This document shows, in pieces, positions 42,581 to 53,752 of a DNA stretch of 64,000 nucleotides. Where the stretch lies: NCBI GenBank assembly GCA_040902585.1, contig JBBDXA010000229.1, positions 6,090-70,089 of the forward strand, in the 5' to 3' direction. The DNA is from JBBDXA01 sp040902585. GTDB taxonomy: Bacteria; Planctomycetota; Phycisphaerae; Phycisphaerales; Phycisphaeraceae. Every line of letters begins with the position of its first letter. Within the stretch, counting starts at the first letter, position 1. Made by a program: the position numbers and the translations under genes. The notes under the pieces are model-generated. The model was not told where the DNA came from. It ran no database searches and saw nothing but the letters and a program-made list of their open reading frames with translations.

Positions 42581-43891
42581 ATGAAGTCTTTCGTCGTTTG
42601 TATCAGTGCGCTGTTCCTGTCGTCTGCGCTCGTCGGCGCAGGCGTGATCGATTTCGAAGATCAGAAAGACGGCAACGCGCCCAAAGGCTGGACCGCGGCC
42701 CTCACGGGCGAAGGCCAAGGCAGCGTGTGGAAGATCAGCGAAGACGGCTCCGCCCCGGCCGGTCGGCTGGTCCTGAGACAGATCGGCACCAAGTCCCCGC
42801 GCCCCGCGTTCAACGTCTGCGTGCTCGACGGAACCAAGCTTGCCGATGTCGACCTGACCGTCGCCTTCAAGTCCGTTGCCGGCGAGATCGACACCGGCGG
42901 CGGTCTCGTCTGGCGATACCAGGATGCGAAGAACTATTACGTCGCGCGGATGAACCCGCTGGAAGACAACTTCCGCCTCTACAAGGTCGTCGACGGCAAA
43001 CGATCGCAGCTCGCCACGGAAGATATCGAGATCGACCCTGACCAGTGGCACACGCTCCGCGTCGTACACAAGGGCGAGGCCATCGAGTGTTCGCTCAACG
43101 GCAAGTCGCTGCTGAGCGCGAAGGACGCGACGTTCGCCGACGCGGGTCTCATCGGCCTGTGGACCAAGGCCGATGCGGTCACTTCGTTCGACAAGCTCGT
43201 CATCGCCGCCGATGGCAAGGCGGCGGCGAAGCCGAACATTCCTGATGGCTACAAGCTGCTCTACGCGCAGGATTTTGAGGACAAGGATGTGCTCAAGTCC
43301 TTCCACATGACCGACTCCAACGCCTGGCGCTTCATGAAGGAAGGCAAGGACGGCGACAACGGCGCCATCGAACTCCATCAGCAGAGCAAGTACAAATACG
43401 TCGTGCGCTCGCCGCTGAATATCGCCCTGATCGACGGCAAGGTCTTCGGCGACTTCGTCCTCGAATGCGACATGGTTCAGACCGGCAAAGAGTACGGCCA
43501 CCGCGACATGTGCATGTTCTTCGGCGTGACGGATCGCTCCAGGTTCTACTACGTTCACATGGCGACCGTGGCGGACCCCAACGCGCACAATGTGTTCATC
43601 GTGAACGACAAGCCGCGCACCAACATCGCGAAGGAGACGACCAAAGGCGTGGACTGGGGTCTGGAGAAGTGGCATCACGTGCGCCTGGAAAGGGACACCA
43701 AAGCGGGCACGATCAAGGTTTACTTCGATGACATGACCAAGCCGATCATGGTGGCCCAGGACAAGACGTTCACCGAAGGCTTCATCGGGTTTGGTTCGTT
43801 CGACGACACCGGCAAGGTGGACAACATCCGCATCTGGGGGCCGCAAGTGAAAGAGAAGAAGGCGGAGATTTTCCCGCAGCCGGTGAAGTGA
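42581..43891 (+). CDS. Exported two-domain concanavalin-like (DUF1080-type) protein
   Basis: A 436-residue protein with a signal peptide (cleavage near residue 20). Two jelly-roll domains lie at about 22-212 and 220-430: the first has VAFKSVAGEIDTGGGLVWRY and LIGLWTKADAVTSFDKLVI, the second KVFGDFVLECDMVQTG and GFIGFGSFDDTGKVDNIRI. It resembles DUF1080/LamG-type glycan-binding or hydrolase folds. It follows the dehydrogenase gene by 33 bases, probably in one transcript. A REP-like cluster lies just after it. Confidence 0.82.
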   Translation: MKSFVVCISALFLSSALVGAGVIDFEDQKDGNAPKGWTAALTGEGQGSVWKISEDGSAPAGRLVLRQIGTKSPRPAFNVCVLDGTKLADVDLTVAFKSVAGEIDTGGGLVWRYQDAKNYYVARMNPLEDNFRLYKVVDGKRSQLATEDIEIDPDQWHTLRVVHKGEAIECSLNGKSLLSAKDATFADAGLIGLWTKADAVTSFDKLVIAADGKAAAKPNIPDGYKLLYAQDFEDKDVLKSFHMTDSNAWRFMKEGKDGDNGAIELHQQSKYKYVVRSPLNIALIDGKVFGDFVLECDMVQTGKEYGHRDMCMFFGVTDRSRFYYVHMATVADPNAHNVFIVNDKPRTNIAKETTKGVDWGLEKWHHVRLERDTKAGTIKVYFDDMTKPIMVAQDKTFTEGFIGFGSFDDTGKVDNIRIWGPQVKEKKAEIFPQPVK

Positions 43892-43900
43892 TGCGGGTGG

Positions 43901-44016
43901 AGCACCATCCCGACAGGGTGGTGCTGATCTGCTGGAGCACCATCCCGGAAGGGTGGTGCTTGGAGGTCGCTATCTCGCCGCTCGCCGCAGGCACCGCCCT
44001 CCCGGGACGGTGTTCC
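43901..44016. repeat. REP-like palindrome cluster, copy 3 of 4
   Basis: Three units: 43901-43925 and 43936-43960 (both AGCACCATCCCG-type, same orientation) and 43990-44016 (opposite orientation, GGCACCGCCCTCCCGGGACG core). It lies between converging genes. Confidence 0.88.
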
Positions 44017-44021
44017 ACCGC

Positions 44022-45107
44022 TCACGCCGTCACGATCGGCAACTTCCAGCTCATCGGATTCCACTCGCCGGTCTCCCACGCATCGGCCGTGCGATACTCC
44101 CGCGCGATCAGGTGCGTCGCGGTGACTTCCATATAGAAGAACGCCTGCGTCCTGCTGTGGAAGTGGCCGGCGTTGTCCGTGTTGATCAGGCTGATGCCCT
44201 GGTCGGCTTTGCCCGTTCCGTTCCAGTGGATGATGCTCCGCGCGTGGGTGTGGCCGAACTGGATCGCGGCGATGCGATAACCCTTCAAGGCCGCGTGGAA
44301 GGCGGCGACATCGCACGGGTCCCACTCCTGGCTGGCGAACGGGGCGCTGGCGTCGCAGGGTTTGTTGTAGCGCAGCACGTCGATGTGGTGCGTGATGAGT
44401 ACGGGCTTGCCGCTGTCGCCGATGTTCTTCTTCAGGTCATCGATCAGGAACGGCAAACTGTCGAGCGGAGCGTAGCGCCGCCTGCGATCAATCTTCGCAT
44501 CGGAGCCGACGACGATGCCGAGGTTGACACAGTGCAGATCGCCCCAGTTCCAGGCGAAGTGCAGGCCGTTGTCGCTGACGTTGACCAGTCCCTTGCGGGT
44601 CTTGTTGCGGGCGATGATGCCGTCGATGGTGATGCCTTTTCCGCTGGGGCTGTCGTGGTTGCCGTGAACTTCGAAGACGGGCCAGCGCAGTTTGCCGTCG
44701 CCGCCGTTGAGTCCGAAGCCTGATTGGAAGGCGTCCCATTCGGTCTGCTGCATGGCCGGGTGCGGGCCGCCGTTTTTGTCGCCGGTGTCGATCAGGTCGC
44801 CTGCGTGAATGACGCCGCGCGGCTGGGCGACCTTCCCGCCGCCGAGAGTTTCTGGCAGTTCGCTGCCGGGCAGGCGGTTGAGCGTGTTGATCAGGCGACC
44901 GCAGACGAGCGAAGAGGTTTCATCCATCTTCGCCGGGTTCATCTTGTCGGCGAGGTAGTGCGTGTCGCCGACGAGGAAGTAGGCGATGGACTTGTCTTTG
45001 GCTTCATCGTTGGCGAATGAGGCAGTGGTGAAGGCGGTGGCAGCCGCCAGACCAATACCTGATTTGATCAACGCGCGACGCGACAGAATGGGATCATGGG
45101 ATGTCAT
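44022..45107 (-). CDS. Exported metallophosphoesterase
   Basis: A 361-residue calcineurin-like phosphoesterase with a Tat signal (SRRALIKSGIGLAAATAF). Metal-binding blocks are in order: FLVGDTHYL (D-x-H), VIHAGDLIDTGD (GD), FEVHGNHDSP (GNHD), LITHHIDV and FGHTHARSI (GHxH). Active phosphatase or phosphodiesterase activity in the periplasm is expected; substrate unknown. Its end abuts the third REP-like cluster. Confidence 0.92.
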   Translation of the reverse strand: MTSHDPILSRRALIKSGIGLAAATAFTTASFANDEAKDKSIAYFLVGDTHYLADKMNPAKMDETSSLVCGRLINTLNRLPGSELPETLGGGKVAQPRGVIHAGDLIDTGDKNGGPHPAMQQTEWDAFQSGFGLNGGDGKLRWPVFEVHGNHDSPSGKGITIDGIIARNKTRKGLVNVSDNGLHFAWNWGDLHCVNLGIVVGSDAKIDRRRRYAPLDSLPFLIDDLKKNIGDSGKPVLITHHIDVLRYNKPCDASAPFASQEWDPCDVAAFHAALKGYRIAAIQFGHTHARSIIHWNGTGKADQGISLINTDNAGHFHSRTQAFFYMEVTATHLIAREYRTADAWETGEWNPMSWKLPIVTA

Positions 45108-45122
45108 TTTTGCTCCTCAGGA

Positions 45123-45428
45123 TCAAGCCGCGACAATCACCTCGCACGTCGAGAGGATTCGATGTCGGCGGAACGGATTCTCGATTGCCTCTTTCTCGAT
45201 CAGATCAACGGGCCGGTTGAACAGCGTCGCCAGTTCGTCCCGCATCTCGATCAACTCCCAGAGGCTCCACGGGGCGTTTTCCTCAAAACTCACGAGCACA
45301 TCCACATCGCTGCCGTCATGAAAATCCTTTCGCAGAACGGAGCCGAACAATGAGAACTCGCGCACCCTCCACTTTCGGCAGAAGGCCTGCACGCTCTGGT
45401 GATCAATGGGAATTTGAATGTTAGACAT
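45123..45428 (-). CDS. Minimal nucleotidyltransferase (MntA-like), partner absent
   Basis: A 101-residue protein of the minimal NTase family. The active site is FSLFGSVLRKDFHDGSDVDVLVSFE, with the GS-x10-DxD pattern (here GSDVDV). Related MNT proteins are antitoxins that AMPylate HEPN toxins. No HEPN-like gene follows; the next gene on the strand is the metallophosphoesterase. It is either an orphan or works with a distant HEPN partner. Confidence 0.87.
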   Translation of the reverse strand: MSNIQIPIDHQSVQAFCRKWRVREFSLFGSVLRKDFHDGSDVDVLVSFEENAPWSLWELIEMRDELATLFNRPVDLIEKEAIENPFRRHRILSTCEVIVAA

Positions 45429-45448
45429 GCTTCACCGTTCGTTCGCGT

Positions 45449-45494
45449 CGTGCTGTGTATTCCCTCGTGTTCCATCTCGCGGAGCGAGATGACT
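45449..45494. repeat. GTTCCATCTCGCGGAGCGAG repeat, copy 2
   Basis: CGTGCTGTGTATTC, then GTTCCATCTCGCGGAGCGAG and ATGACT. The CATCTCGC/GCGAGATG hairpin is complete here. It lies just after the lepA stop. Copy 1 is at 27390-27435. Confidence 0.72.
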
Positions 45495-45499
45495 CCCGC

Positions 45500-47320
<1,821 letters not shown>

Positions 47321-48062
47321 TCGGGTCGTTTCGCGTTTCAGGGTCCGGGAGCGGCGTTGCGGGTTGCGGGTTGCGGGCTGCGGGTTTCGGGTTTCGGCAA
47401 AGGCCGCGGCTCGGTGCCGCTCGCCCGCCGGGGTCAGAGAACGGCAATTCTAGCAGCCTGCGGCTTCACGGTTGGGCCGACGGTTCGTTCGCACAATCGG
47501 GGCGTCCCAAATCGGGGGAGCAAGGGTAACTTCTCAGCCGACCCGGCTCAACGACACCCGCCCGCGGCCGCGGCTTCATCGCGACCGCCCCAGCCCACGC
47601 CGAGGTAGCCAAATGGCTACCATACCCCCTCCCCCTGGTGGCCATTTGCTCTTAAGCCCTTGTGCAAAAAGGAATTGTCAAATGGCTACCTCGTGTCTAC
47701 CCCATGTCTACCAGCCACGCTGCATCGGCCAAGGCCGGGCGGAACGGGCAACTCAACCGGCCTGATCACCTGTTACAGCTTGCAGTACAACGACTTGTCA
47801 AAGGGCAGGGCACGCCGGGCGAAACGGGCGAAAAGGTCAGGGCTTTGGCGAGTAGCCATGGCGACTGGCCAATCGGGCGCGACAGGCACCGCGAAGAGAC
47901 CGCGCTTCGCGCCTGGGCGAAGGGGTGATGTCCTAACGTTTTGCGAACTACATTCTTGCATTCTGCAAGGGGCCGATGCAGTTGAGGGTCGCAGCCGGGC
48001 GAAGGGATGACGCGACCGTGATGATGCTGCTTGATCGTGGCATCGACGCTCGACTTCTGGCG
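47321..48062. other. 742-base region without a recognised gene
   Basis: The first part (47341-47397) is a GGGTTGCGGGTTGC word repeat. At 47599-47616 a palindrome GGTAGCCAAATGGCTACC occurs, and CAAATGGCTACC is repeated at 47679-47690, with the related word GGCCATTTGC at 47639. Several open frames are present but none shows convincing codon use, a family or a ribosome site. It holds the upstream regions of lepA (leftward) and the 3' side of the patatin gene (ending at 48063). Confidence 0.5.
47341..47397. repeat. GGGTTGCGGGTTGC word repeat
   Basis: Tandem GTTGCGGGTTGCGGGTTGCG words shading into GGGTTTCGGGTTTCGG, just upstream of lepA. Confidence 0.65.
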
Positions 48063-49103
48063 TCAGAAAGATGCTGAGGCACCCAAGCCGGAGTAGGCGG
48101 GCCGGGGCTGGAGCCGGTTCGCGAGCCGCGCCAGATTCTGCTCCCCGCCCTCGGCTTCCAGATGATGATTCGCCAGATTCACCAGGGCATTGAGGTTCGC
48201 CTCATCCGCGTTGTCAATGGCGTCGAAGGCTTTGTCGAGCCGGGTCTGGAAGCGGAAGTGATTTTCATCAGCGATGAGTTGCCGGGCGATGTACTCGGTC
48301 GCATCGCCCGCGCCGTCCATGAGGACATCAATCGCGGGGATGGCCCATTCCAGCGCGCCCCATTCGCGCGCCTGGGCGATGGTGATGGGGCGGGTGGCGT
48401 GACCGGTGCCGAAGCTGGCGACGATGAAGTCTTTGAGCGCGAGGCTGGGGTGACGTGCATCGTTCCAGCGCACAGCCTCGGCGATGGCGCAGGCGGTCGG
48501 GTTGTTCGCCACGACGCCGCCGTCGATCAGGCAGACGTCGGCATGCTCCACCTGCATGACATGGGCGGGGAAGTAGGTCGGCGCGGCCGCGGTCGCCGCA
48601 AGGATGTCGCGCAGCAGAAGCGACTGATGCTCGGGCTTGTGGTTCTTGAAGACGAGGGCGGTGCGCGTGAGCGTGTTGTAGCTGGTGATGAGCGTGGGGG
48701 TGATGGCGAGCTGCGCGAAAGAGCGGTCGCCGACGACATCGAGCAGCACCTGACGCAGACCCGCTTCGCTGTACTTGGGGGCGCTGAGGCCCTGCGTGAA
48801 GGTACGCCCGACACGGTTCCACCGCCGCGCCCAGGCGGAAGGGAAAATATCGCGAGCGCGTTTGCGGTAGAGATCGATCATGTCGGCAGCGGGGATCTTC
48901 AGCCCCACGGCCGCGGCGAGGATGCCGCCGGTGGACGTGCCCGCGACGAGGTCGAAGTGGTCGGCCAGCGGCGAGCCCAGCTTCGATTCGAGTCGCGCCA
49001 GCCAGACGGCGGTGACCAGTCCGCGGATGCCGCCGCCGTCGAGGGAGAGGATGCGGAAAGGGTCGCGGGGAGAGGGCGCGATGGGAGAGGTGATCGTGGA
49101 CAT
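48063..49103 (-). CDS. Patatin-like phospholipase
   Basis: A 346-residue protein of the patatin family. Oxyanion-hole motif ILSLDGGGIRGLV near 19-31; nucleophile Ser in VAGTSTGGILAAA (GTSTG); Asp of the dyad in CLIDGGVVANNP. CBASS- and defence-type patatins share this fold, but no cyclase gene is nearby, so a lipid-turnover role is the simpler reading. No signal peptide. The ATG at 49103 has a good ribosome site (GGAGGCACC); the longer frame upstream runs through an inverted repeat. Confidence 0.9.
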   Translation of the reverse strand: MSTITSPIAPSPRDPFRILSLDGGGIRGLVTAVWLARLESKLGSPLADHFDLVAGTSTGGILAAAVGLKIPAADMIDLYRKRARDIFPSAWARRWNRVGRTFTQGLSAPKYSEAGLRQVLLDVVGDRSFAQLAITPTLITSYNTLTRTALVFKNHKPEHQSLLLRDILAATAAAPTYFPAHVMQVEHADVCLIDGGVVANNPTACAIAEAVRWNDARHPSLALKDFIVASFGTGHATRPITIAQAREWGALEWAIPAIDVLMDGAGDATEYIARQLIADENHFRFQTRLDKAFDAIDNADEANLNALVNLANHHLEAEGGEQNLARLANRLQPRPAYSGLGASASF

Positions 49104-49202
49104 GGTGCCTCCAGGCGGGGAAAGGGGAGATGTTGGAACGAGACATGAACGGCCTGGACAGCATACCAAACAAAAACCAAAATAGAAAGCGCGGCAGTGC
49201 GT

Positions 49203-49333
49203 GCCTCCGGGTGGCTGGGGCTGAGGCTTTGTGAAGCCCCGGCCCAGCGCACGGATGCAAGTGAACGCACCGAATCGTCGCGAGTCCCACGGCCGGGGCT
49301 TGCGCGGACTCCAGCCCCAGCCACCCGGACGCA
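49203..49333. repeat. Long inverted repeat with GGTGGCTGGGGCTG arms
   Basis: The left arm (49207-49244) holds CCGGGTGGCTGGGGCTGAGG and GAAGCCCCGGCC. The right arm (49291-49330) holds GGCCGGGGCTTGC, then CCAGCCCCAGCCACCCGG, so the outer arms pair almost perfectly. It lies between the divergent patatin and DUF1592 genes. Confidence 0.8.
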
Positions 49334-49373
49334 GAAATGGCGTAGGCATGTCGCGCTGCCCTATCATGTGAGA

Positions 49374-51680
49374 ATGATGCAGCGTTCAGTTTCAATCTGC
49401 GGATGCTTTGCGGCCGGTTGTGCGCTATTCCTTTTCATAGCAGCCGCCTCCGCCGCCGACCTCACCGGCGAGCAGATCTTCACGCAACACTGCGCCTCCT
49501 GTCACGGTAAGGCCGGCGAAGGTGTCGCGGCGGAATATGCCGAACCGCTGATGGGCACGCGCTCCATTGAGAGCCTGACGAAGTACATTGAAAAATGGAT
49601 GCCCGAGGAGAAGCCGAAGCTGGTCGTGGGCGAGGATGCGAAGCGCGTGTCGCAGTACATTTTCGATGCGTTCTACTCGCCGGTGGCGCAGGCGAAGCGC
49701 AATCCGCCGCGGGTCGAGCTTTCGCGGCTGACCAGTTCGCAGTATCGCAACACGGTGGCGGACCTGCTCGGCAGTTTTGCTGCTCGCAGTAATGATCGCG
49801 CGGGGAGCGAAGACAAGCCCGGCCTGCGCGGCCTGCGCGGAGAATTCTTCAACGGCGGCAGGCGTTTCAGCAGTGATCGTCGCGTGATGGATCGCATCGA
49901 TGCCGTGGTCGATTTCAACTTCGGCGAAGCGGGACCGGGGGGACCGGGGGAGAAGGTGCCTAAGGAAGAGTTTGCCGCGCGATGGAGCGGTTCGTTCTTC
50001 GCGCCGGAGACGGGCGAGTACGAGTTCATCGCGGAGACGGACAATGGTGTGCGGCTGTGGATCAATGAAGACGATGATCAGCCGCCGCTGATCGATGCGT
50101 GGGTGCGCTCAGGCACCGATCGTCGCCACAGCGCGACCATCTTCCTGCTGGGCGGGCGGAGCTATCGGATTCAGGCGGAAATCTTCAAGGAAAAGCGGGA
50201 GAAGGTTTCATCGCTGACGCTGAAGTGGAAGGTGCCGCATCGCGTGGAGGAGTTGGTTCCTTCGCGCGTGCTTTCGCCTAATCGCGTGGCGAAGGTGTAT
50301 GTGGTTTCGACGCCGCTGCCGCCGGATGATCGCAGCATGGGTTACGTGCGCGGCACGATGGTTTCCAAGGCTTGGGATGAAGCGACGACGTTTGCCGCGC
50401 TGGAAGTGGCCGATGATGTGATACGGCACCTGCGTTCGCTCGCCGGTCGCGCGGCGACGGACGGCGATGCGAAGGATCGGCTCATCGACTTCGGCAAACG
50501 CTTCGCCGAGCGCGCCTTTCGTCGGCCGCTCACCAAGGAGCAGCAGCAATTCTTCGTGATGCGCCATTTTGAAGGCGAAAAAGACCTCGAATTGGCGGTG
50601 AAGAAGGTTGTGCTGCTGGCGCTCAAGTCGCCTCGCTTTCTCTATCACGAGGCGGGTACGAAGACGAGCGATGTTTACGACATCGCTTCGCGCCTCAGCT
50701 TCGGTTTGTGGGATTCGCTGCCGGATGACAAGCTGCTGGAGGCGGCTGCAACAGGTCGGCTCGATTCGCAGGCGGGCATCCTCAGCGAGCTCGATCGCAT
50801 GATGCGCGACCCGCGCACCAAGGCGAAGATGCGCGAGTTCTTCCAGCTCTGGCTCAACCTCGATCGCCTGCACGAACTGGCCAAGGACTCCAAGCAGTAT
50901 CCGGATTTCAACGAAGCGGTGATCTCCGACCTGCGCGTGTCGCTGGACCTGATGCTCGATGAGATCATGTGGAGCAAGGAATCGGACTTCCGCCAGCTCA
51001 TGCTCGCTGACTGGGTCTATATGAACGGGCGGCTGGCGAAGTTTTACGGCGTCGCGCTGCCCGAGGGCAGTGATGCCAGCGCGTTTCAGAAGGTCACGCT
51101 CAAGAACAACGCGGGCATCCTGACGCATCCGCTTTTGATGGCGGGCTTCGCGTATGACTCGACGAGTTCGCCGATCCATCGCGGGGTGTTCGTGATGCGC
51201 AGTCTCCTGGGGCGAAGGTTGCGTCCGCCGCCGGAAGCGGTGACGCCTGTGCCGCCGGATTTGCATCCTGATCTTTCGACGCGCGAGCGCATCGCCTTGC
51301 AGACGAAAGCCCACGAGTGCATGTCCTGTCACAGCACGATCAACCCGCTGGGGTTCACGCTGGAAAACTTCGATGCCGTCGGCCGCTACCGTGAGGCGGA
51401 GAAGAACCGCCCGATCGACGCGGCAGGCTCGTATCAATCGCTCGATGGTGATGAAGTCAAGTTCACCGGTGCCCGCGAATTGGGCGTGTTCCTGGCTGCA
51501 AGCGAAGAGGCGTATGGTGCGTTTGTCCAGAAGCTGTTTCACCACGTGGTCAAGCAGCCGGTGCTCGCCTACGGGGCGGACCGGGGTGAAACGCTGAAGA
51601 AGGCCTTTGTTTCAGGCAATTTCAGCATGAGGAATCTGCTGATCGAAACCGTCGCGGCGCCGACGACAATACGGGAGTAG
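49374..51680 (+). CDS. DUF1592-type exported cytochrome with PA14 domain
   Basis: A 768-residue exported protein. Signal peptide ends near residue 28. One c-type haem site, [15 protein letters not shown], near 40. A DUF1587-like segment ([20 protein letters not shown]) follows. A PA14 domain (about 150-285; [24 protein letters not shown]) is followed by DUF1595/DUF1592/DUF1588/DUF1585-type modules, including a second haem-like motif [14 protein letters not shown] near 640 and [18 protein letters not shown] at the end. Its partner DUF1552 gene follows, as usual in planctomycetes. Confidence 0.92.
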   Translation: MMQRSVSICGCFAAGCALFLFIAAASAADLTGEQIFTQHCASCHGKAGEGVAAEYAEPLMGTRSIESLTKYIEKWMPEEKPKLVVGEDAKRVSQYIFDAFYSPVAQAKRNPPRVELSRLTSSQYRNTVADLLGSFAARSNDRAGSEDKPGLRGLRGEFFNGGRRFSSDRRVMDRIDAVVDFNFGEAGPGGPGEKVPKEEFAARWSGSFFAPETGEYEFIAETDNGVRLWINEDDDQPPLIDAWVRSGTDRRHSATIFLLGGRSYRIQAEIFKEKREKVSSLTLKWKVPHRVEELVPSRVLSPNRVAKVYVVSTPLPPDDRSMGYVRGTMVSKAWDEATTFAALEVADDVIRHLRSLAGRAATDGDAKDRLIDFGKRFAERAFRRPLTKEQQQFFVMRHFEGEKDLELAVKKVVLLALKSPRFLYHEAGTKTSDVYDIASRLSFGLWDSLPDDKLLEAAATGRLDSQAGILSELDRMMRDPRTKAKMREFFQLWLNLDRLHELAKDSKQYPDFNEAVISDLRVSLDLMLDEIMWSKESDFRQLMLADWVYMNGRLAKFYGVALPEGSDASAFQKVTLKNNAGILTHPLLMAGFAYDSTSSPIHRGVFVMRSLLGRRLRPPPEAVTPVPPDLHPDLSTRERIALQTKAHECMSCHSTINPLGFTLENFDAVGRYREAEKNRPIDAAGSYQSLDGDEVKFTGARELGVFLAASEEAYGAFVQKLFHHVVKQPVLAYGADRGETLKKAFVSGNFSMRNLLIETVAAPTTIRE

Positions 51681-51716
51681 GGCTAAGGGCGGAGGGCCAA
51701 GGGCCAAGGGGCCGAA
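51681..51716. repeat. GGGCCAAGGGC word repeat
   Basis: GGGCTAAGGGC, then GGAGGGCCAAGGGCCAAGGG. The same word family occurs at 22119 and, complemented, inside the PSD1 gene at 34358. Confidence 0.75.
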
Positions 51717-51741
51717 CCAAGGAAACGAAGAAGTACGCACC

Positions 51742-53103
51742 ATGAGTTCTATGAAGAAACATTCCACCCGTCGTGACTTTCTCCGCAACGTCGGCATCGG
51801 CGCGGCGGCGCTGCCGTTCATCGGTAACCTGTCCAGCCTTGGCTTCGCGGCCGGCGCGGCTGGCGTTCGCAAGAAGCGGCTCGTTGTTATGTTCAGCCCC
51901 AACGGCGTGGTGCCCTGGAACTTCTGGCCCGATGAAGAGGGCGAGTGTTTCGCGCTGAAGGAAAGTCTCACGCCGCTCGCGCCGTTCCAGGATCAGACGC
52001 TCATCTTAAGCGGCGTGTGCGATCGCATCCGCGGTGATGGTGACAGCCACATGCGCGGCATCGGCTGCCTGCTCACCGGCACCGAGCTTTTCCCCGGCAA
52101 CATTCAGGGCGGCTCCGATACGCCCGCCGGCTGGTCGAAGGGCCATTCCATCGATCAGGAAATCAAATGGCACTTGCAGAAGGACGCGGCGACGAAGACG
52201 CGCTTCGGTTCGCTGGAGTTCGGCGTCATGGTCCCCGACCGGGCCGACACCTGGACGCGCATGGTCTACGCCGGGCCCAACAAGCCCATCGCCCCGATCG
52301 ATGATCCTTATCAGATGTTCAAGAAGCTTTACGGCCACATGAAAGACGAGGCGGCGCTCAAGAGCGTGCTCGATGATGTGCAGGAGGATCTGAAGAAGAT
52401 CAGCGCCATCGTCAGCCCGGAAGATCGCCGGCTGCTGGAAGAGCATGCGACGTTTGTGCGCGAGATGGAAATGCAGCTTCGCTCATCGAAGAAGGGCGAA
52501 TCACAGCAGGCGACGCCTGAGGAAGACGATTTGGGGCATGCCGTGCCGCAGCTTGAGCCGGGCGTGAAGGAAGAGAACGACAACCTGCCCAAGATCAGCA
52601 AGATGCAGATCGATCTGATGGTCAACAGTTTCGCGGCTGATTTCTCCCGCATCGCGACCTTGCAGTACACCAACTCCGTCGGCGGCGCCCGCATGCGCTG
52701 GCTGGGCATCAAGGACAGCCATCACGAGCTTTCGCACAAGGAAAACAACGATCACGATTCGCAGGACAAGCTCACGCGCATCAACAAATGGTTCTGCGAG
52801 CAGCTTGCATACCTCGCCAAGCGCCTGAGTGAAACGCCTGAGCCCGGCGGCCCCGGCAGCCTGCTCGATAACACGCTCATCATCTGGACCAACGAACTGG
52901 GCCAGGGCAACAGCCACACGCTGGACAACATCCCCTTCGTGCTTGTCGGCAACGGGCTGGACTTCAAGATGGGCCGGTCGCTCAAGCTGCCCCGCGTGGC
53001 CCACAACCGCCTGCTGCTCTCACTCGCGCACGGCTTCGACCACCGCCTCAAAGAGTTCGGCAACCCGAACTACTGCAAGGACGGCCCGCTGAGCCTGACG
53101 TGA
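51742..53103 (+). CDS. DUF1552 exported protein
   Basis: A 453-residue protein with a Tat signal ([19 protein letters not shown], residues 8-26). Family landmarks are [48 protein letters not shown] and [21 protein letters not shown]. It is related to DUF1501 in fold type and pairs with DUF1592 proteins. Function is unknown. It lies 61 bases after the DUF1592 gene. Confidence 0.93.
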   Translation: MSSMKKHSTRRDFLRNVGIGAAALPFIGNLSSLGFAAGAAGVRKKRLVVMFSPNGVVPWNFWPDEEGECFALKESLTPLAPFQDQTLILSGVCDRIRGDGDSHMRGIGCLLTGTELFPGNIQGGSDTPAGWSKGHSIDQEIKWHLQKDAATKTRFGSLEFGVMVPDRADTWTRMVYAGPNKPIAPIDDPYQMFKKLYGHMKDEAALKSVLDDVQEDLKKISAIVSPEDRRLLEEHATFVREMEMQLRSSKKGESQQATPEEDDLGHAVPQLEPGVKEENDNLPKISKMQIDLMVNSFAADFSRIATLQYTNSVGGARMRWLGIKDSHHELSHKENNDHDSQDKLTRINKWFCEQLAYLAKRLSETPEPGGPGSLLDNTLIIWTNELGQGNSHTLDNIPFVLVGNGLDFKMGRSLKLPRVAHNRLLLSLAHGFDHRLKEFGNPNYCKDGPLSLT

Positions 53104-53115
53104 GCGCCATCCGAG

Positions 53116-53220
53116 AGCACCATCCCGACAGGGTGGAGCTGTTGACGCACGCGCTCCTGATGCGGTACTTCGCAACAGAAAATCTGAACGGGAACAGCAC
53201 CACCTTTCCCGGATGGTGCT
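53116..53220. repeat. REP-like palindrome pair, copy 4 of 4
   Basis: AGCACCATCCCGACAGGGTG then GAGCT at 53116-53140, and a second unit at 53196-53220 (AGCACCACCTTTCCCGGATG then GTGCT). It separates converging genes. Confidence 0.85.
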
Positions 53221-53226
53221 CACATT

Positions 53227-53670
53227 TCACCTCTGCGCCTTCGCCGGCAACAGCTTCTCAAGAATCGCGTTCACCGCCTTCGCCGTCGCGGCGTCGCGCT
53301 TGAAGTAGACCGCGTTCTTCTTGTCGTTGCCGCCCTTGTTGACCATGTAATACTGCTGATCCACCGCCCGAGGGTTGCGCGGCTGAATCTCCTTCGACTT
53401 CGCATCGAACGCCCCAGCCGAAGCCAGGTCCTTCATCAGTCCTTCGATTTCCTTCTCGCTGAGCTTGCCATCGTGCATGGCGCGTTCCTCGACAGGGAGG
53501 CGGCGAAAGAATTTCCAGCCTCCGTCGGAGCGCAGATGAAACGTCATGGCCGGGCCCGCGAAGCCCATCGCGTCTTCGATGATGAGGATGGTCTTTACGG
53601 GCTCGGCGGCGCGAGCGTGGCTGTGCGTGAAGCAGAAGGAGAGGATTGCGATGAACAGGATGCGAAGCAT
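53227..53670 (-). CDS. Small exported protein of unknown function
   Basis: A 147-residue protein. Signal peptide 1-20 (cleavage near HARAAE). The mature part has FHLRSDGGWKFFRRLPVEERAMHDGKLSEKEI, a central Lys-Asp-rich segment and KKNAVYFKRDAATAKAVNAILEKLL, with no Cys and no clear family. It may be one of the small planctomycete exported proteins found beside cytochrome genes. Confidence 0.6.
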   Translation of the reverse strand: MLRILFIAILSFCFTHSHARAAEPVKTILIIEDAMGFAGPAMTFHLRSDGGWKFFRRLPVEERAMHDGKLSEKEIEGLMKDLASAGAFDAKSKEIQPRNPRAVDQQYYMVNKGGNDKKNAVYFKRDAATAKAVNAILEKLLPAKAQR

Positions 53671-53720
53671 GTGAAGCTCCCTGCTGGATGCGTGCGAATC
53701 ATTATACGTGGAGTGTCTCC

Positions 53721-53748
53721 GATTCCCCTCCCTTCCAGGGAGGGGAGT
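53721..53748. repeat. Solo end of the CTCCC/GGGAGGGG repeat
   Basis: CCCCTCCCTTCCAGGGAGGG is one end-hairpin of the paired repeat family at 54571, 60990 and 63762. Here only one end is present, at the 3' side of the ABC exporter gene. Confidence 0.72.
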
Positions 53749-53752
53749 AGGA

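Noticed and set aside
40982..43846. A 954-codon open frame on the minus strand
   Set aside because: It is the antisense of the Gfo/Idh/MocA and DUF1080-type genes, whose products have signal peptides and family motifs. The antisense product is His/Val/Asp-rich without motifs, as expected in high-GC DNA.
48063..49103. Patatin gene as part of a CBASS-like defence operon
   Set aside because: No nucleotide cyclase or ancillary Cap genes are next to it; the neighbours are a gene-free region and cytochrome genes.
49104..49367. N-terminal extension of the patatin gene to 49367
   Set aside because: The extra codons run through an inverted repeat and have no family match. A strong ribosome site precedes the ATG at 49103.
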